In this document: one piece after another, positions 35,501 to 48,330 of the stretch | Layout of the letters: each line of letters begins with the position of its first letter | Numbering within the stretch: position 1 is the stretch's first letter | Assembly (NCBI RefSeq): GCF_001039355.2 | Contig: NW_019775815.1 | Coordinates: 46,994-110,993, forward strand | Direction of reading: 5' to 3' | DNA length: 64,000 nt | Origin: Lingula anatina | Lineage: Eukaryota; Brachiopoda; Lingulata; Lingulida; Lingulidae | Program-made: the position numbers and the translations under genes | Notes under the pieces: model-generated | Database searches by the model: none | Told to the model about the DNA's origin: nothing | Seen by the model: only the letters and a program-made list of their open reading frames with translations

Positions 35501-35692
35501 TGATTCCCTTTTCGCATACTTTAAACTTTCTTGGATTGCAAAATTTAAATCGGCATCGAAGTCGCCATTTTCGTACACCGACGTGTTGCGCGGCATTTTT
35601 CTCTTTGAAATGGGAGGCCTTCCCTCGATTTTAAGCTGGTCCTGATCTAAAACGTCTGACCTCATAGTATCCCCAGTCATGAGGTCGGTCAT
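28675..35692 (-). CDS. MSL1: MSL1, scaffold of the MSL histone acetyltransferase complex, 495 aa
   Basis: Seven exons: 35267-35692, 32322-32503, 30319-30832, 30134-30201, 29784-29932, 29241-29313 and 28675-28750. All are GT-AG and phases close to 1488 nt. The N-terminal coiled coil (LKELLLLHLDLIQQQQELLL into LERMERRMSML) matches the MSL2-binding helix of MSL1. The C-terminal PEHE domain starts at VEVPTWRVNPV, runs through NLTDESYSKKHLKPEMEERR and RWDLQRLREQKMLEKLE, and ends with an EFALPW motif, matching the MOF- and MSL3-binding region. Known role: nuclear scaffold bringing MOF to chromatin for H4K16 acetylation. The middle is low-complexity and charged. The start is uncertain: the frame stays open upstream to 35968, with another ATG near 35812. 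I chose 35692 because it begins the compositionally protein-like part. Confidence 0.95.
28945..29040. repeat. Dispersed repeat R, copy 1
   Basis: TACCTTTTCCTACCAAAAAGG followed by CTGTTCTTTCAAAACCCTCA and GGGCCTGTGTAA matches sequence at 42975-43075 and 49805-49895. It lies in an MSL1 intron. This is a short dispersed element family, type unknown. Confidence 0.6.
29560..29592. repeat. (TA)n microsatellite
   Basis: About 16 TA units in an MSL1 intron. Confidence 0.9.
31278..31321. repeat. Perfect 16-bp inverted repeat (hairpin)
   Basis: ACAGTACTGAATAAAG at 31278-31293 and CTTTATTCAGTACTGT at 31306-31321 are exact reverse complements with a 12-base loop, within an MSL1 intron. AATAAA occurs in both arms, so either strand reads a poly(A)-like hexamer. 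The stem is shorter than a typical microRNA precursor. Confidence 0.75.
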
Positions 35693-35860
35693 TGAACTCT
35701 CTGAGTGACGATTACAAAGAAAATATATCCGAGTCGGTGGCTCAATGCGTGCAAACCAACATGGCGGGAGTCTCTCTACGGAAATCAAGTCGTCGCCAGA
35801 GCTGCCGCGCATCGGCGTTTGCCGTGTCTCGCGACGGGTGAAACGCACTTTAAAATAAAT
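35693..35860 (-). promoter_or_regulatory. MSL1 promoter / 5' region with YY1-like and TCTCGCGA motifs
   Basis: GC is richer than the surroundings. It contains AACATGGCGGGAG (YY1-like, 35760 region) and GTCTCGCGACGGG (TCTCGCGA-type promoter element). Both are typical of TATA-less housekeeping promoters in animals. Assignment is by motif only. Confidence 0.4.
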
Positions 35861-35968
35861 TATGCATTGGTTTTTCAAACCAGTGATCATTGCAATATAT
35901 TCAATGGCAAATAATAGTTTAATTACATTTTTCTTCTCTCTATGTAAGGGCAACTTTGGTTGTTTCAC

Positions 35969-37899
35969 ACTTTACATTGCTCACAAACAAAGGTCTTTTG
36001 CGCAAGTCTGTGTATTTTAAACAAAACTTGACTAGTCCCCCAAATAATTTTGCGGTAGCTTTTATGTAGGTACGCACATTCCGTAAAGTTCATTCATGTA
36101 TAGGGACATAAATAAATGGATGCTCAAATGTGTATTAATAATATTTACATTTATTTTATTTTATTTTGAAAATTAATAAAATATATAACTTGTTTATTCT
36201 TCCATGAGACCTAGGAACCTAGTCAAGAAATTAGTCTCAACAAACGCAATCAAAGGCACAATCGCTTCCTCAAATACCTCTCTTTGAACAGGCAGCAAGT
36301 TCACCACCTATTTTTCACTGAAGATAGGGTGATTAAAACGTCCTAGAACTTTGTTTATTCTTACTGATAAATTCACCAAATGAAAATGTAATCAATAAAT
36401 GACCTAATAAATGTAAATTCAGGATTTTGCTTAGGTCTGACCAGCATAAGCTATATAAGACATAGGCTTAGAGAAGAATATTATCCTTAAATTTTGCATT
36501 TTTTTCTGAGTTCTGGAGGATACTAAAAATTAACCTTTCCACAGCAGGTGAATCTGGTTACGGCGGAAGCGTGCTGATTATAGGCCCCTAGAGACCTGTT
36601 GACTAATTCTTTTTTATTTAATTTATTCATATTTATTTATTTATTTATTTATCTATTTATTTATTTATTTTAATATGATATTATTTGTAATTATAAATGT
36701 TTTATGTCAAAGTAATGCCCTTTCGTGTGATGCAAAATAAATCATAACATAGCATAGGCCTACTAGTATACATTTCATGCCGCTAATCCCCAAACTGATC
36801 TGATCAATTGTTGGATTAAGCACTAGTTAGCACCACGGGTGAATACGACCATTTTAATTTTGCCTTTATTATATTTACATTCCCAGGGTCCGACACTGTA
36901 GCAGGTAAAATGTTGTAATGAGAATACGCTCCTCGCCACAATATCAAAAAGTGCGCTGCCATGGAGACGGGCTGTAAGGTATTGATTATAAACTTCTGCC
37001 TGGAAGTGAGACCACTGTGATGCATCTGCCACCACGTTTGTATTAAAGATCGCTTAAACAGCACAGAAGCGCATCAAAATAAAAGGAAAGAAAGATCAAT
37101 AAATAAATGTGTTTACTTTCCGCGGGTAATTGTGTTAATGGTACCATATTTGGTGTGTGTGGTTGAATATTTCAAGCTGAAACAAGCGAGCGCTTTTAGA
37201 AAATGAAGATCTCAATTGTTTGGAAAATGAACTGATACTACGCCAGCAATTATTTCATGAGTTCTTTTGTCAATAAAAGCACTTTATTTTCCCAAGATAT
37301 TGACGACAAACTTTTTTAAATTTCTATTGATACTACCTAACTGATGACACTTTTCAACATAAAGCAAGCGAAACATTAACTTAATATAACATCATCAACT
37401 AGAACCAACTTTCACGACCATTTCAAGTTACCCAGTGTACTCTATTAAAGCATTGAAGGAATTGATCATATTTTAATCCTAAGCATCTTTTTTTTCTTTT
37501 TGTGAGTTCTGATTTGTTGTAGGGTAGTCGTCAAAACAAGGGGCAGTTTTGTATATAATTTGCTTAAATTTAAAAGAAAACAAAATAGCCTCTTTTATCT
37601 TAAACTCCGCCAATCTTTGAAGATTAATTTAAGATATGCAACAGTGAGACAAAATGGAAAATCGAAACGTAGGATAAAAGCCTTTATGTGAAGCACACAG
37701 CACTTACTCGCGCGTTCGTGCGCAATAACTTGTTGATCAGTAGAATTATCTTCCGGTGCTCAGCGCTCAGTTGAAGCTCGAGAGGCGTTAGTCATTTCAT
37801 CAGTGCACAGGGCAGAAGGTGCGACAATTCATCGCCCACATTTTTATGTTAATACAGACACCGTGCTGTTAATGTCAGCAGACCGATATTCACCTGGCC
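35969..37899. other. Intergenic between MSL1 and the PAN/CNTNAP-like gene
   Basis: Divergent promoter-bearing interval. It contains a TTTA-rich tract (36640-36675) and AT-rich sequence. Two overlapping minus ORFs around 36816-37064 show no recognisable domain. Confidence 0.5.
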
Positions 37900-40800
37900 A
37901 TGGCATCTACTTATGAAAATCTCAGGACAGGCAGGGTTGCAGTTGTCATATTTTTCATGGTCAACAACGTCTTCTTTTCCCAGTCAACATTTCGGATGCA
38001 GAAATTCACAAAAATGGAAGGGCGCCGACTGACGGTTGAAGGACGTTACGTCATCCAGCATAGAACAGCGCTGGGGGACTGTCAGTTACGGTGTTGGCAA
38101 AGGAGATTCGAGTACGGGGCAACGTGCGCGGCGACGAACTATAACCTGGCAACTGGAATGTGTGAGATACCAGTTGTTGACAGTTTCACTGAAAATATTA
38201 CGTTGACTGAGGAAGTGGGATGGGACTATTGGCAGATGGGTGAGATTTCGATGCTCTCTCTCTTTCTCTGTCTTTCCCCTTACTTCTCTCTCTGGTTCTT
38301 TCTTTCTTTTTTAATGTTGGCCATTGGCAATTTTATTGGGTGAATATTAAAAAAGCAAAACGTAAAGTCATCGAAATATTCCATATTTCGGAATCTCTCT
38401 CTTTCTTCGTATTTCCCTTTTAAAAATATAATATAATGACTGTGAACTTTTTGTGGGTGAATGCTGATACGAAAAATGGATAACGCTGAAAAATTGCTTG
38501 CCCTTTTTTTCTCTTTAAAAGAAAGGGGGCGTTTTCTCCAATCTCTCCCGTAGTAATTCACCATGGAACGGATTCAAATGTGGTTTGGAATATTCTTCGG
38601 CTCCTTATTGATATACTGTATTCATCCACTCGTCAGATTTTAATTCTCTGGTAAATGTGACAAATGAACCAACTATCTGTATTTTTTACCTCGGAAATTC
38701 ATACCCAACTCTTTTAAATTTTAAAAACAAATCGATTAAGTTTGAATATTTTGAACATTGCAGTTTATGTCATATAAAATGGCAAACACAACGATCACAG
38801 AGCGCATGATTCACTCAACTTTGATGTATAGAATTCGACTACCGCCTTTATTTAGAGATGGAAAGAAATCAAAAGATCTACTGCAGAAAGGCTAGCAATA
38901 GCGTGATCGACAATTTAAGAAAAAATGTGTCTAACGTCGTTTGAAGCCTTTGCACTACTTGAATCTTCCACTTTGTAAAACATGGGTTCAATATTTATGC
39001 TTTCAATGAATACTTGATATCAAATTCTATGCATTCTAACGAACAAAATTGTGAAATTTCATTGATCAAATCCGCTGTGCTTTGCGTGACATTATATTCT
39101 TCCGTTGTGACAATCTGCGTTTTAATTCACTCGCTCGGTTCTAGTGTTGATACTAGCGGTCAGGTATCATAACAATGTAAGTCAAACGTATATCAAAAAC
39201 AGCAAAGAAAAGAGGGTCTCTGTCTGTTCCTGTTGTCGCGCACCATTGAAAAATGATCACTGACCGGGCACCGTTTTGTCTGACTCCGCTGGGGAGCGGG
39301 AGGGTATTGATTATACGGATAAATGCATAGATATTTGCATGATATGAATTCTTCCTCAGTTTCGTGTGATTTCTGTTGACGCGGTAATTAATGTACAATT
39401 TTTGAAATGCATGCAGACTATACGGGGTTGTCAAATGTTTTTGTGTGTGTGTGTGTGCGTATTCATTTAATTCTATTGTATTTTATTAATTTATTATGAT
39501 TTTATTTATGTTAAGCGAGACGTAATTTTTTTTTTCAAGAGGGCAGTAGGCGTAATTTAGGGAATTTCCTTTCAGTTTTATACAAAATACTAGAATTATT
39601 TAGGATGGCTGAGAAATGCGAACCAACAAGCAAACGATAGACCGCACAAAGGGAAAGTGCCACCGAATTTTTAAAAGGAAAAAAATACAATAATAATTGA
39701 ATAAGAAATGTAAGAAAAATAGAAATACGAAAGAGAAATGCTTCATAATTTAATTTATATCAGTATAGCATGAAGCATATGGAAATAAATAAATATTTAA
39801 ATACCTTAAAAGATAAATGAATGAATAAATAAGATCTCAAACCAGTCTATTGCTTTCTACTATTAAGTACACATGCGTTAGATACCCACGTATAATTTCA
39901 AAATATAAACTCACTGTTCTGGCGCCCTGCTGAGGCTTAAGAAGTTGTTTAAAAATTGCAATACCGGCGTAACGTGACAGAGAGTCCCCGTGATAGAGAG
40001 TCCCATTAATTTATACAGGTAAGCCTCGCCCCCACTTAGGTCAGGCTAACCCTAACCATTACAACGAAAAGGAGGGCGGACTTTCTGTTACACAGACCCT
40101 CAATTTCGTTACACCGGAGTGGAATTGCTTATCTGCAATTACCTGGTTCACGCTTTAGAAAGAGCCACAGAATCATTTATGGACTCATCAATGATCAGCA
40201 CTTATTGTGATATGTTGTCAAGGATATCTTATATTACTAAGAAAAGATAATAACTCTTGATTACGTACTGTAGAAGATTTTGTTATTGAAAGTCAGCAAG
40301 TGAGAAGTTCTTGTATTAATTGCGTTCATTGTAAGATAAAAGGAAATATTTCTCGTCATCACATGTCAATGTAACGTCAACAGATGATATAATATCATTG
40401 ATTACAGTAAGGTCTCGGAAGAATTGAGGCGATGGAAACAAATAATTTGTAGAAACTATGTGCGTTCAGAGGGGGGGGGGGGTGTCGGGGAGCCCCCTTT
40501 TTGCCGGTAAAAGGTTCACTCTGTGCAAAATTTGATATACACACACTGGACAATAGAAGTGTCACCCCTACTTGAACCAATACTTTTGGGGAGATAAATG
40601 ACTGTGGAATGATATGCTCCTGGTATCATTTTATTAACATCAAATTTCACAAAAAGACCAACAATACAATTCCATGGTACAGCGGTTTTATACTCATTAG
40701 TCACATTATAAGTAGACCAGGCATTATAACTTTGTTTACTCTGATTCAGGAGGTGACACTTCTATTGTCCAGTGTGTGTAGGTGCACGATAGGTGTAGGT

Positions 40801-42230
40801 GTACGACGGCTTCATGGTAAAGGATCCACTCTTTCAGAAAATGAACCCACCCCACCTCGATTTAAAATTGCTGGCTACGGGCCTTTCATTCAATCGACCC
40901 CAAGACGCGTTCACAACCAATGCAAGTTGGGTCGACTTTCCTCGGTATGACCCAACACGGTGCACGGTCCGACTTAGTTTAGCTCTGCCCTGACAGCAAA
41001 CGGCATCTCTCTCTTTTCTTATGGGCCACGACACGCGTATAGCTTCAGATTAAGTGTCTAACATTAATCCAAGGGGTTTCATTCGCTGCTTCTGATTGTC
41101 AAGTCTAATATGAAAGGACCACAACGCTGGGTCACATAGAGAAGGGTGGACGCAACTCGGATATATAAACACGCCTCATGTATCTTGTGAAACGCATTAA
41201 CACATTGCTATTTGACTTTCAAAGCAGGCATACCGTTTCCGACATTGGATCCTGGTCATTAAGAAGACGATTGTGAAGATGTCAATCGATATTTATTTTC
41301 ATTTACGTTTCTACACTCGATTCCAATGGCGTAATTTGTCATGAAAGCATAATTGTTGTCACGGTTAACAACATTAAGTCAACTGTACTCGAAACACGTT
41401 GATCCATTGTTTAACTAACTATTAATAAACGAACAATACCTAAAATAGTGGAAATCGATACTAAAATACTTAGAATTAGTAGATTTGACAGCTTTTATTG
41501 TTTAGTCACCTTATTGAAACGAATATTTACAGAAAAGCGTAATTCGATCATCGTTAGAGGTGCACAAGACCGTTATCTGGAGTGGTATGATACAATTGTT
41601 AAAACTGCTCCTCAGAGACTGTAAAGTTTTAAAATAAATCTTGTTTAATAAGGCAAGGTGCACGTCTGACTGATAGACAAAAGAGGGATAAAGCATGGTC
41701 GGCATTTAAACTGGCAGGAGGAATATTATTATTATCGTTATTATTATTTCAGAAATCCAGGAAACTTCTTGCAAAGACCACAAAGAACAGGGAAAAAACA
41801 CCTCGTTTGTGTATCTCATAGACACGGACGGCCCTTACGGCTACCTCCCGCCGTTCTCAGTCCGGTGTGAGATGGACTACGAACCACCCTTGTCAGTGTT
41901 TGAGCTGACATTTTCTCCGGGCAAGACACTGAAATCTGCATCAACTGGGTAAGGTTTTTGTGAAATCAGAGATTCTTTTTTTAAATGTAGATTAGGGGTA
42001 TTCTTTTATTATTATATTATTGTGAGTAGACTTTTTGTCCGTAAATGCTGTTAACAACCTAACACAACAAATTTAAAAGACAACAAGTGTGCGTAGAAAA
42101 GATCTATTTAATGTCAAATTCAGTGATGAGATAGATTATTGGAATACAACACTGCAGGGGATCACCATGTTTTTATTTACTTATTTTTTTTTTTTTTCAA
42201 TTTGTATTTTTACTCACATTTACTTATCTG

Positions 42231-42275
<45 letters not shown>

Positions 42276-43556
42276 TTCAGAGACGTTACAAACACAATAC
42301 TCTATCGGACCCCGCCCTTCCAGATCGCCCCAGTAGTCAAGTTGTCCGGCCACTGTCACCAGTACTTAAGATTAAGGCTTCGCAACGCCACAGGGGCGGG
42401 TACTTTACAACAGTGGGCGCCGGGGAGTAACGAATTCCAATCCTACTGGACACTGGGCAATTCCTCCGCCCCTTGCTTTTGTGGACACTACAATATTTGT
42501 GAAAATGGTACGGAATTCTTTCTTTTTGTTGGCAGGACTGGGGGACTTGTTGTTCCAGAAGATGACGTCATGGGACGACCTTCTTGTGTTACCCATCGCG
42601 CCGTAGAACCCCACGTCTGGTCTAGTTTTGATGTCACTTTTTGATGTCAATGACATAAAGGCGTATGCCCCATTTCCGTAGACTCCAGCGGTCTACATGG
42701 ACCGACCTAACTATGCAGGGACTCTCGCGGCTCCAATCAGCTCAACTGAGTGACACTCTTCCTACTGACGTTAAGTAGAATACAGAAAAGCTGGTATTTA
42801 TACGAGTATGTTGGAAACAAGAGGAGCCGTGATATTCAGTTAAGCTGCTTGCACTTAACAAGAGTCCCCAGAGAGTTGGATAGATCCCCTTAGACCGATG
42901 ATGTCTATGGGAATGGGGTCTTAGATGGTTTAATCCGGTTATAAATCGATACCATGAAACATCCGTATCCTAATATCAATTTTTTACCCAGAGCGGACCT
43001 TTTCCCACCAAAAAAAAAGGGTTGTTCATTCAAAACCTCCCGAACCCCTTGGCTATGGGCCTGTTACATGAAAATACTAATTTCTCTCTCCTTTTAGGTC
43101 TGGACTGCAATACGGACACACTGGACGGAGATTGGCACCGTGACGAAGGCTTTGTCTCTACACGCGCGTTACTACCTATTAGATATTTGCGGAGCTTGGC
43201 CGGGGACTTGCAACAGGAGTATGTGCATGTTTATGTCGGAGAGCTTCGCTGCACGACCTTGAATATAGAAAGTGAGTGTAGGCAAGGCTTTGCGTTGCTT
43301 ATTTGTACCTCTCTGTTTTAAACACCACATATGTAATCGCGTGGGAGGGGGAGGGGGCGTGGTCCACCATGCCTCTTGGTGTGGCCGACGTATTAATATA
43401 AAATTAATACATTAATGAGAAGTAATATGATTCTTTTCAGACCCAAGTAGCTGTGATGACTGGAGAAGCCTGGGGTATGTTGAAAACGTTATGTATGAAA
43501 TACGAAACGCGTCCACGGGAACGACTGAGATAGGACTTTGCAGTAACATGACCTGA
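37900..43556 (+). CDS. Secreted PAN/apple plus CNTNAP-like fibrinogen-type protein, 350 aa
   Basis: Five exons: 37900-38239, 41753-41948, 42281-42507, 43098-43271 and 43441-43556. All are GT-AG, 1053 nt, ending in TGA. N-terminal hydrophobic leader VAVVIFFMVNNVFF (about 13-26). Residues ~30-113 look like a PAN/apple module (GDCQLRCWQRRFEYGATCAA ... MCEIP). The following exons match the fibrinogen-like region of contactin-associated-protein-type molecules: FVYLIDTDGPYGYLPPFSVR then CEMDY, CFCG....C, LDCNTD...DGDWHRDEGFVS, LPIRYL, and VYVGELRC. No laminin-G domain, transmembrane segment or GPI signal is seen, so it is probably secreted or an adhesion-like extracellular protein. The family name is by motif; the exact orthologue is unknown. 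The leader start could also be a type II anchor. Confidence 0.82.
40538..40780. mobile_element. MITE with perfect ~29-bp terminal inverted repeats
   Basis: Left end TACACACACTGGACAATAGA plus AGTGTCACC (40538-40566) is the exact inverse of the right end at 40752-40780. The ~240-bp element is non-coding and begins and ends with TA, compatible with Tc1/mariner-type target duplication. It lies in the first intron of the PAN/CNTNAP-like gene. Identical arms suggest recent insertion or selection on the ends. Confidence 0.85.
42232..42274. repeat. (TTA)n microsatellite at a splice acceptor
   Basis: About 14 TTA units end six bases before the acceptor TTTTCAG of the exon at 42281. Confidence 0.9.
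42668..42918. mobile_element. MITE family 2, copy 1
   Basis: Tips CCCCATTTCCGTAGAC and GTCTATGGGAATGGGG are imperfect inverted repeats. The interior segment TGGTATTTATACGAGTATGT followed by TGGAAACAAGAGGAGCCGTG is shared with the element at 48630-48843. Tips resemble family 1. Located in an intron of the PAN/CNTNAP-like gene. Confidence 0.7.
42970..43075. repeat. Dispersed repeat R, copy 2
   Basis: TTTTTTACCCAGAGCGGACC then TTTTCCCACCAAAAAAAA, GTTCATTCAAAACCTCCCGA and GGCTATGGGCCTG match copies at 28945 and 49805. Confidence 0.65.
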
Positions 43557-45291
43557 TTGAAAATCCCGCCAATCAAGGTGCCGTCCGATAAGTCTTGTAA
43601 GCTGGCAGCTGTTTATAAGTAACTCTATATTGTGATGATAGGTCTTAGCTTTGACTTCTTAGGAATAGGTTCTAGTCACACATTTTCTTCCCCAAAACGT
43701 TTGGGAATATAATGAAGCATTTTTGCCAATGTCCATGGATAATACTGATTGTTTCACTTATTTCGTTTTCTTAAAATGTAAGGCGTTTGGCTAATTAGAT
43801 TTGGTTAGCATGATGGTATAATTAAAGTCACACGGCAGTTGCACAACCGATTGGTGTTGGTACTTATTAATATTAGTATTCCGCAACAGTGAAAATGGAA
43901 CTTGGAACTTTAAACACACTTTGATAAAGGTGTTTTCGTTCAGTGAGATACGGAATTACCCGAGGTTAGCCAAATAAGGACACCGCCACGTATTTTGTTT
44001 TTAAATTTTTATTTACTCCAAAGTTTTGCATCACATATGTATTTGTGTAATTTACCACATTAAGAAGCACTAGGCATCACCTTTTTGCTACTGTAGTTTT
44101 CTTCGTTTGTGTAAACGTTTCACAAAACAGCGGGTACTAGCGAACTGAATTTGCACAATCGTTCTCATCCTAAATGGGTTTTCCATATACCTTTCAGGGC
44201 CCAGATGGCGTCGAAGGCACGATTTATTAAGATGTGTTATCCAGATGGTCCAGGTCGCGTGAAAGTGTTTCATGCACACTTTTTGACTTTTCATTGGATA
44301 GAATGCTTTACTAATATTATGTTGTGTACCATAGGTGCTTTTACGGCTGCCATAGCTCATACAAAGTTAGATGGTGGACGTCCGATTTTGTAACAGCTAA
44401 AATGGCCTGTGGCAGAGAGTTCAAAATTGATTATTAGGGTAAATGACTTACTCTAAGCTCTTTAATTAAACTATTTGGTCCAATTGATGCCGCTGGTCAC
44501 TTTCATGCAGTTTTTTCCATAATAAAATATGCAAGCTTTCTCACCATCAGAGTCTGTTAACTTCTCGGTAACAAAACAGTTGTAAACTATCGTTTTGTTT
44601 GGTGGCAACATGGGCTTGGTTGCTTTTGCTACTCTGGTAACTTTGACGTACGTCCGCATTAAAAAAATTGAATTGCTCTCAGTACTAACATAAATGCCGA
44701 CAAAAACAATATTTTACTTCTACAAAACATCACTGCGATGTCGTTAAACAGCTATGGCATCTTAAATTATTGTTTATAATATCGATTGAAAATAACTGAA
44801 ATAAAAGCTCCTTCTTTAAGAAATTCACCTACGTCTACGCGTATTGATTTTACTTAGGTCTTTAAATAAGGTAAATACGGACCAGTCTCTAATTAGTATC
44901 TTCAACTCGCCTTATGTAGTTTTTGTCAATATATTACTTAACCAAAAGCAGTTTGTTGTTTATAATATCGATAAAAAATGAATAAATAGGATACGCGATC
45001 ATTCCACTACAAATGATATAAATATTATGAAGTCCTGTGCACAATGTAGTTAAAACAAAAGCAACTATTTATGTGAGAATAATATAAGATGTGTCCCTGG
45101 AATTCTATAGATCCGTATTGTATCTGTACATCTTCGGCTGTTGGCATATGCCTGAGCATTTGCGTAAAAAGAATAATAAATTTAATAATTATGCAGGCAG
45201 ATTCTAGATATAAATATGTTTTCTTTTTTAAACAAAGGGAATTCTCTCAGATAATGTGAGTAAATTGCAGAGAAATTTGTGCGTGCTACAG
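43557..45291. other. Intergenic, no firm gene
   Basis: Overlapping ORFs on both strands at 44088-44393 and a 62-aa minus ORF at 44471-44659 have no recognised domain or linked exons. A short phrase, TTGTTTATAATATCGAT, occurs at ~44770 and ~44957. Confidence 0.45.
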
Positions 45292-48200
45292 CTACAGATT
45301 GTCCTCAAACGCCATATTGTCGAAGACCTCAGCGACGCCTGGACGTCGGTTTTGCCCCTTGTTACTGACGCTTCTCTTGGACAGCGCGTTGTATCGCTTT
45401 ACAAAGGCCCCTTTTAGAGTCTTGTTTGAGTAATGTTTGGGGCGCTTGCGTCTCTGGCTGTCCACCCCGCTGGAGCTGACAATATCCGGGTTGGTATCTT
45501 CGATGTCGACGTCTGGGAAATCGTACTGCGACTCCATGTCCTCGTCCATGACGGTTCCGCGGATCTTCTGAAGCTCTTTGACCGCGTCGACTACCTCCTC
45601 CACGCCTATGGGCTGGTACTTCTTGCTACAGCACCTGAGGCTGGTGGAGGAAAGGATGTGGAGGAAGGTGCCGTACCTGTGGAACAACATGGAGATGAAC
45701 TGGATCAGGATGATCAGAGCGAAGAAAACAAGGAAGGCGACGCTGAGAGGCTCAAAATGGCGCTGCTCGCCCTCCCCGTTGGCCCTTGGAACGCGGATGT
45801 AGAGCGTTTCTTTCAACTGATCCTGGACGATCTGCAGGAGAAAGATGATGAACAACCAAAGAAAGTTCAGCATGAAGAACAGGAAGGATGCGTTGTTGCG
45901 AAGGCGCTTTAGGTCAACGCTGATCTTCTTCTCGTGCGTTTTGTCGTGGTTAAGCGGGTAGAGATATTTCTCGATGAGTTTTTGCCAAAATTGCGTTTCA
46001 CTGTTGTCGAGATATCTCACCGGACCTCGCTTTAGCTCTTTCTCAGTAATCCAAAATGGATTGACTAGGTCGTCTCTCTGGATACGAGGCTCGCTGGAGG
46101 TGTGGTGATAGTAAGGATCTCTGAAATGTAATTTGATGTCCTATTTAAAAAGCAGAACGGTGTAAGAAGACATTACCTTGCACATCCAGTTTGAAGCACT
46201 TAGTGGTACTTGTGAAAATCTTTAAAACATTCAGATTCTGTTCCAGCCTAGGTCAAATTTGGGTTTCATTGATAATTTGTCAGATCGTTTTATTACACAT
46301 TATCTTGAACAGCATTTGTCAGAAATACCAAAACGCACCAGTGTAAAACAAAAATAATATATAGCAGGAGGTGGACATTCTTGTTAATAATTTACCTGTA
46401 GGCGGAGGTTGGTCTGCCGGCTGCGTAAATGGACTCGGAATCCTTGTACTTGTCTATGTTGTCATCTTCTGGAAGTCGGTTCATGTCTCGGTGTATGCTG
46501 TTCAGCTGTCTGATGATGCTCTGGGTGCGCTCCGTGCTGCTACCGAACATTGGCGGCGGGTTTCGGGCCTCTTCGGTCGTCATATAGGTCCTGGCATTGG
46601 GGGTAGCATAACCTAAAATATACGGAAAGGAAAGTTGGAGACGTCTGACAACCGAGAATATAATTGTTGACATTTTATTTAGAGGCTTAATTGATTGTGG
46701 ACCAAAAGGTATCAAAGGGAACACATTCCATTTCTCACTATCTGAAAAACCCCTGCGTGTTCTTTTTTATATAAATTTGGAAATGTACAACGAAAAGGTT
46801 ACTTTTGGTCATTTTGAAAGTTTTTCCCTTTGAGTTTTATTGTGGCAAGTCTGATCTTATGGTAGTTCCTGTATCCCATTTCATGCAGTTTAGTTTCGCC
46901 TACCTAAATCCGTTCTTGTACCAAAACACTACAAACTCTTACCTCCAGACCGGTCACTCCTGTTGGTGGCGGCCTCTATTTTTTCGAGCTCTTCCATTAC
47001 AGTTCTGACTATCTCTTCCTTCTGCGGCACAGCCTGCTGAGCGTTCGATTCTGTCGCGCCGAACATATTGCTGATCTTCCTTTTGATACAGCAGCAGAAG
47101 TTGCAGAGGAAATCCTTCGATGAGCCGCATCCTCCTTTCTGTTCCTTCAGGTCCTTCCGCTCATCCTTGCTGTCCACTTTCGGCATTTCCCTCGTGCCCC
47201 ACGAGACCACGTTCATGTTCACGAGCGAGTAGATAAACAGCAACAAGAAACCCGACGGGATGCATAGAAAATAAAGCGTTCCCGGAACGAGACACAGGAA
47301 TTCTTCAGGATGCAACAGCCCGGCTAAGAGGAATATCCCTATCAGAACAATGATGAACATGGCGTTTGGACTGGTCCAAGTGTCCTGTGCCGTCTGAACC
47401 ACAATACCGACCGTGACGGCCAACATGAGAATGGCGTAAAACGTACTCATATAGGCTGCCACGGTGATCTGCGTCCCTGATTTACTTCGAAAGCAGACGA
47501 TCATGAAGAAAACTCCAGCACCAACGGATATGCCTAGCCACAGCCAGTAGAGGTTCCCGCCAATGACGACATGGATGGCACCCGCGACCATGAGGATAAC
47601 GGTGGCCGGCGCGAGCAGACTGGCACCCATGACGACAGCCTGGTAGAAGATGTACAGGTACGAAATGTTATCGTTGACCCCCACGGTGTGGTTGTAGTCG
47701 GACAACAGGTCCATCATGTTGGCCAGAGTGGACGGGATCCAACGACGGCGCTGGTTGTAGAACTCCCGGAATGTTTCAGGGGCGTAGGTTGAGGCGTCGG
47801 CAGCTGCGCAGTATTCCACTTTGTAGCCTTGCTGCAGGAGAAGAGTGCACAGCCAGCGGTCTTCACCTAAAACGTGTTCACAAATTGAAACAATAGGGCC
47901 TACCATGTGCAACACACTCTTTCAAGGATAAAAAAAGCGTTAATGTGTACGACTTTGACGCACATACGTATGGATCTACCAGTACCTATTATGCTAAAAT
48001 ATTATTAATACAGTACTACTGTACACACAAAGTGCCTTGTCTCCTAGATACCGGGATACCTTGGTGGTGCTAAATACTGACATAACATTTTATAGTAATG
48101 TACTAGGGACAGAACACAACAGTTAATTTGTAATAACCTCCATCATACCAGTACAAGCAGTGCCAATAAACAAATCTTGCCCTGTACTAAATTAGATAGT

Positions 48201-48294
48201 GCCCGATGGGATGCCATCAAACACCGGAAATCCAAATCTAATTGAAAAATTAGTACTTGAAAAATTTACGTACAAAAAAAGCGTTAAACTGCTA

Positions 48295-48330
<36 letters not shown>

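Noticed and set aside
44471-44659. 62-aa minus ORF with two or three cysteines
   Set aside because: Looks slightly protein-like, but I found no linked exon, leader or family match.
45433-45912. 159-aa plus-strand ORF
   Set aside because: Antisense shadow of the last chitin synthase exon, whose membrane spans and frame are clearly real.
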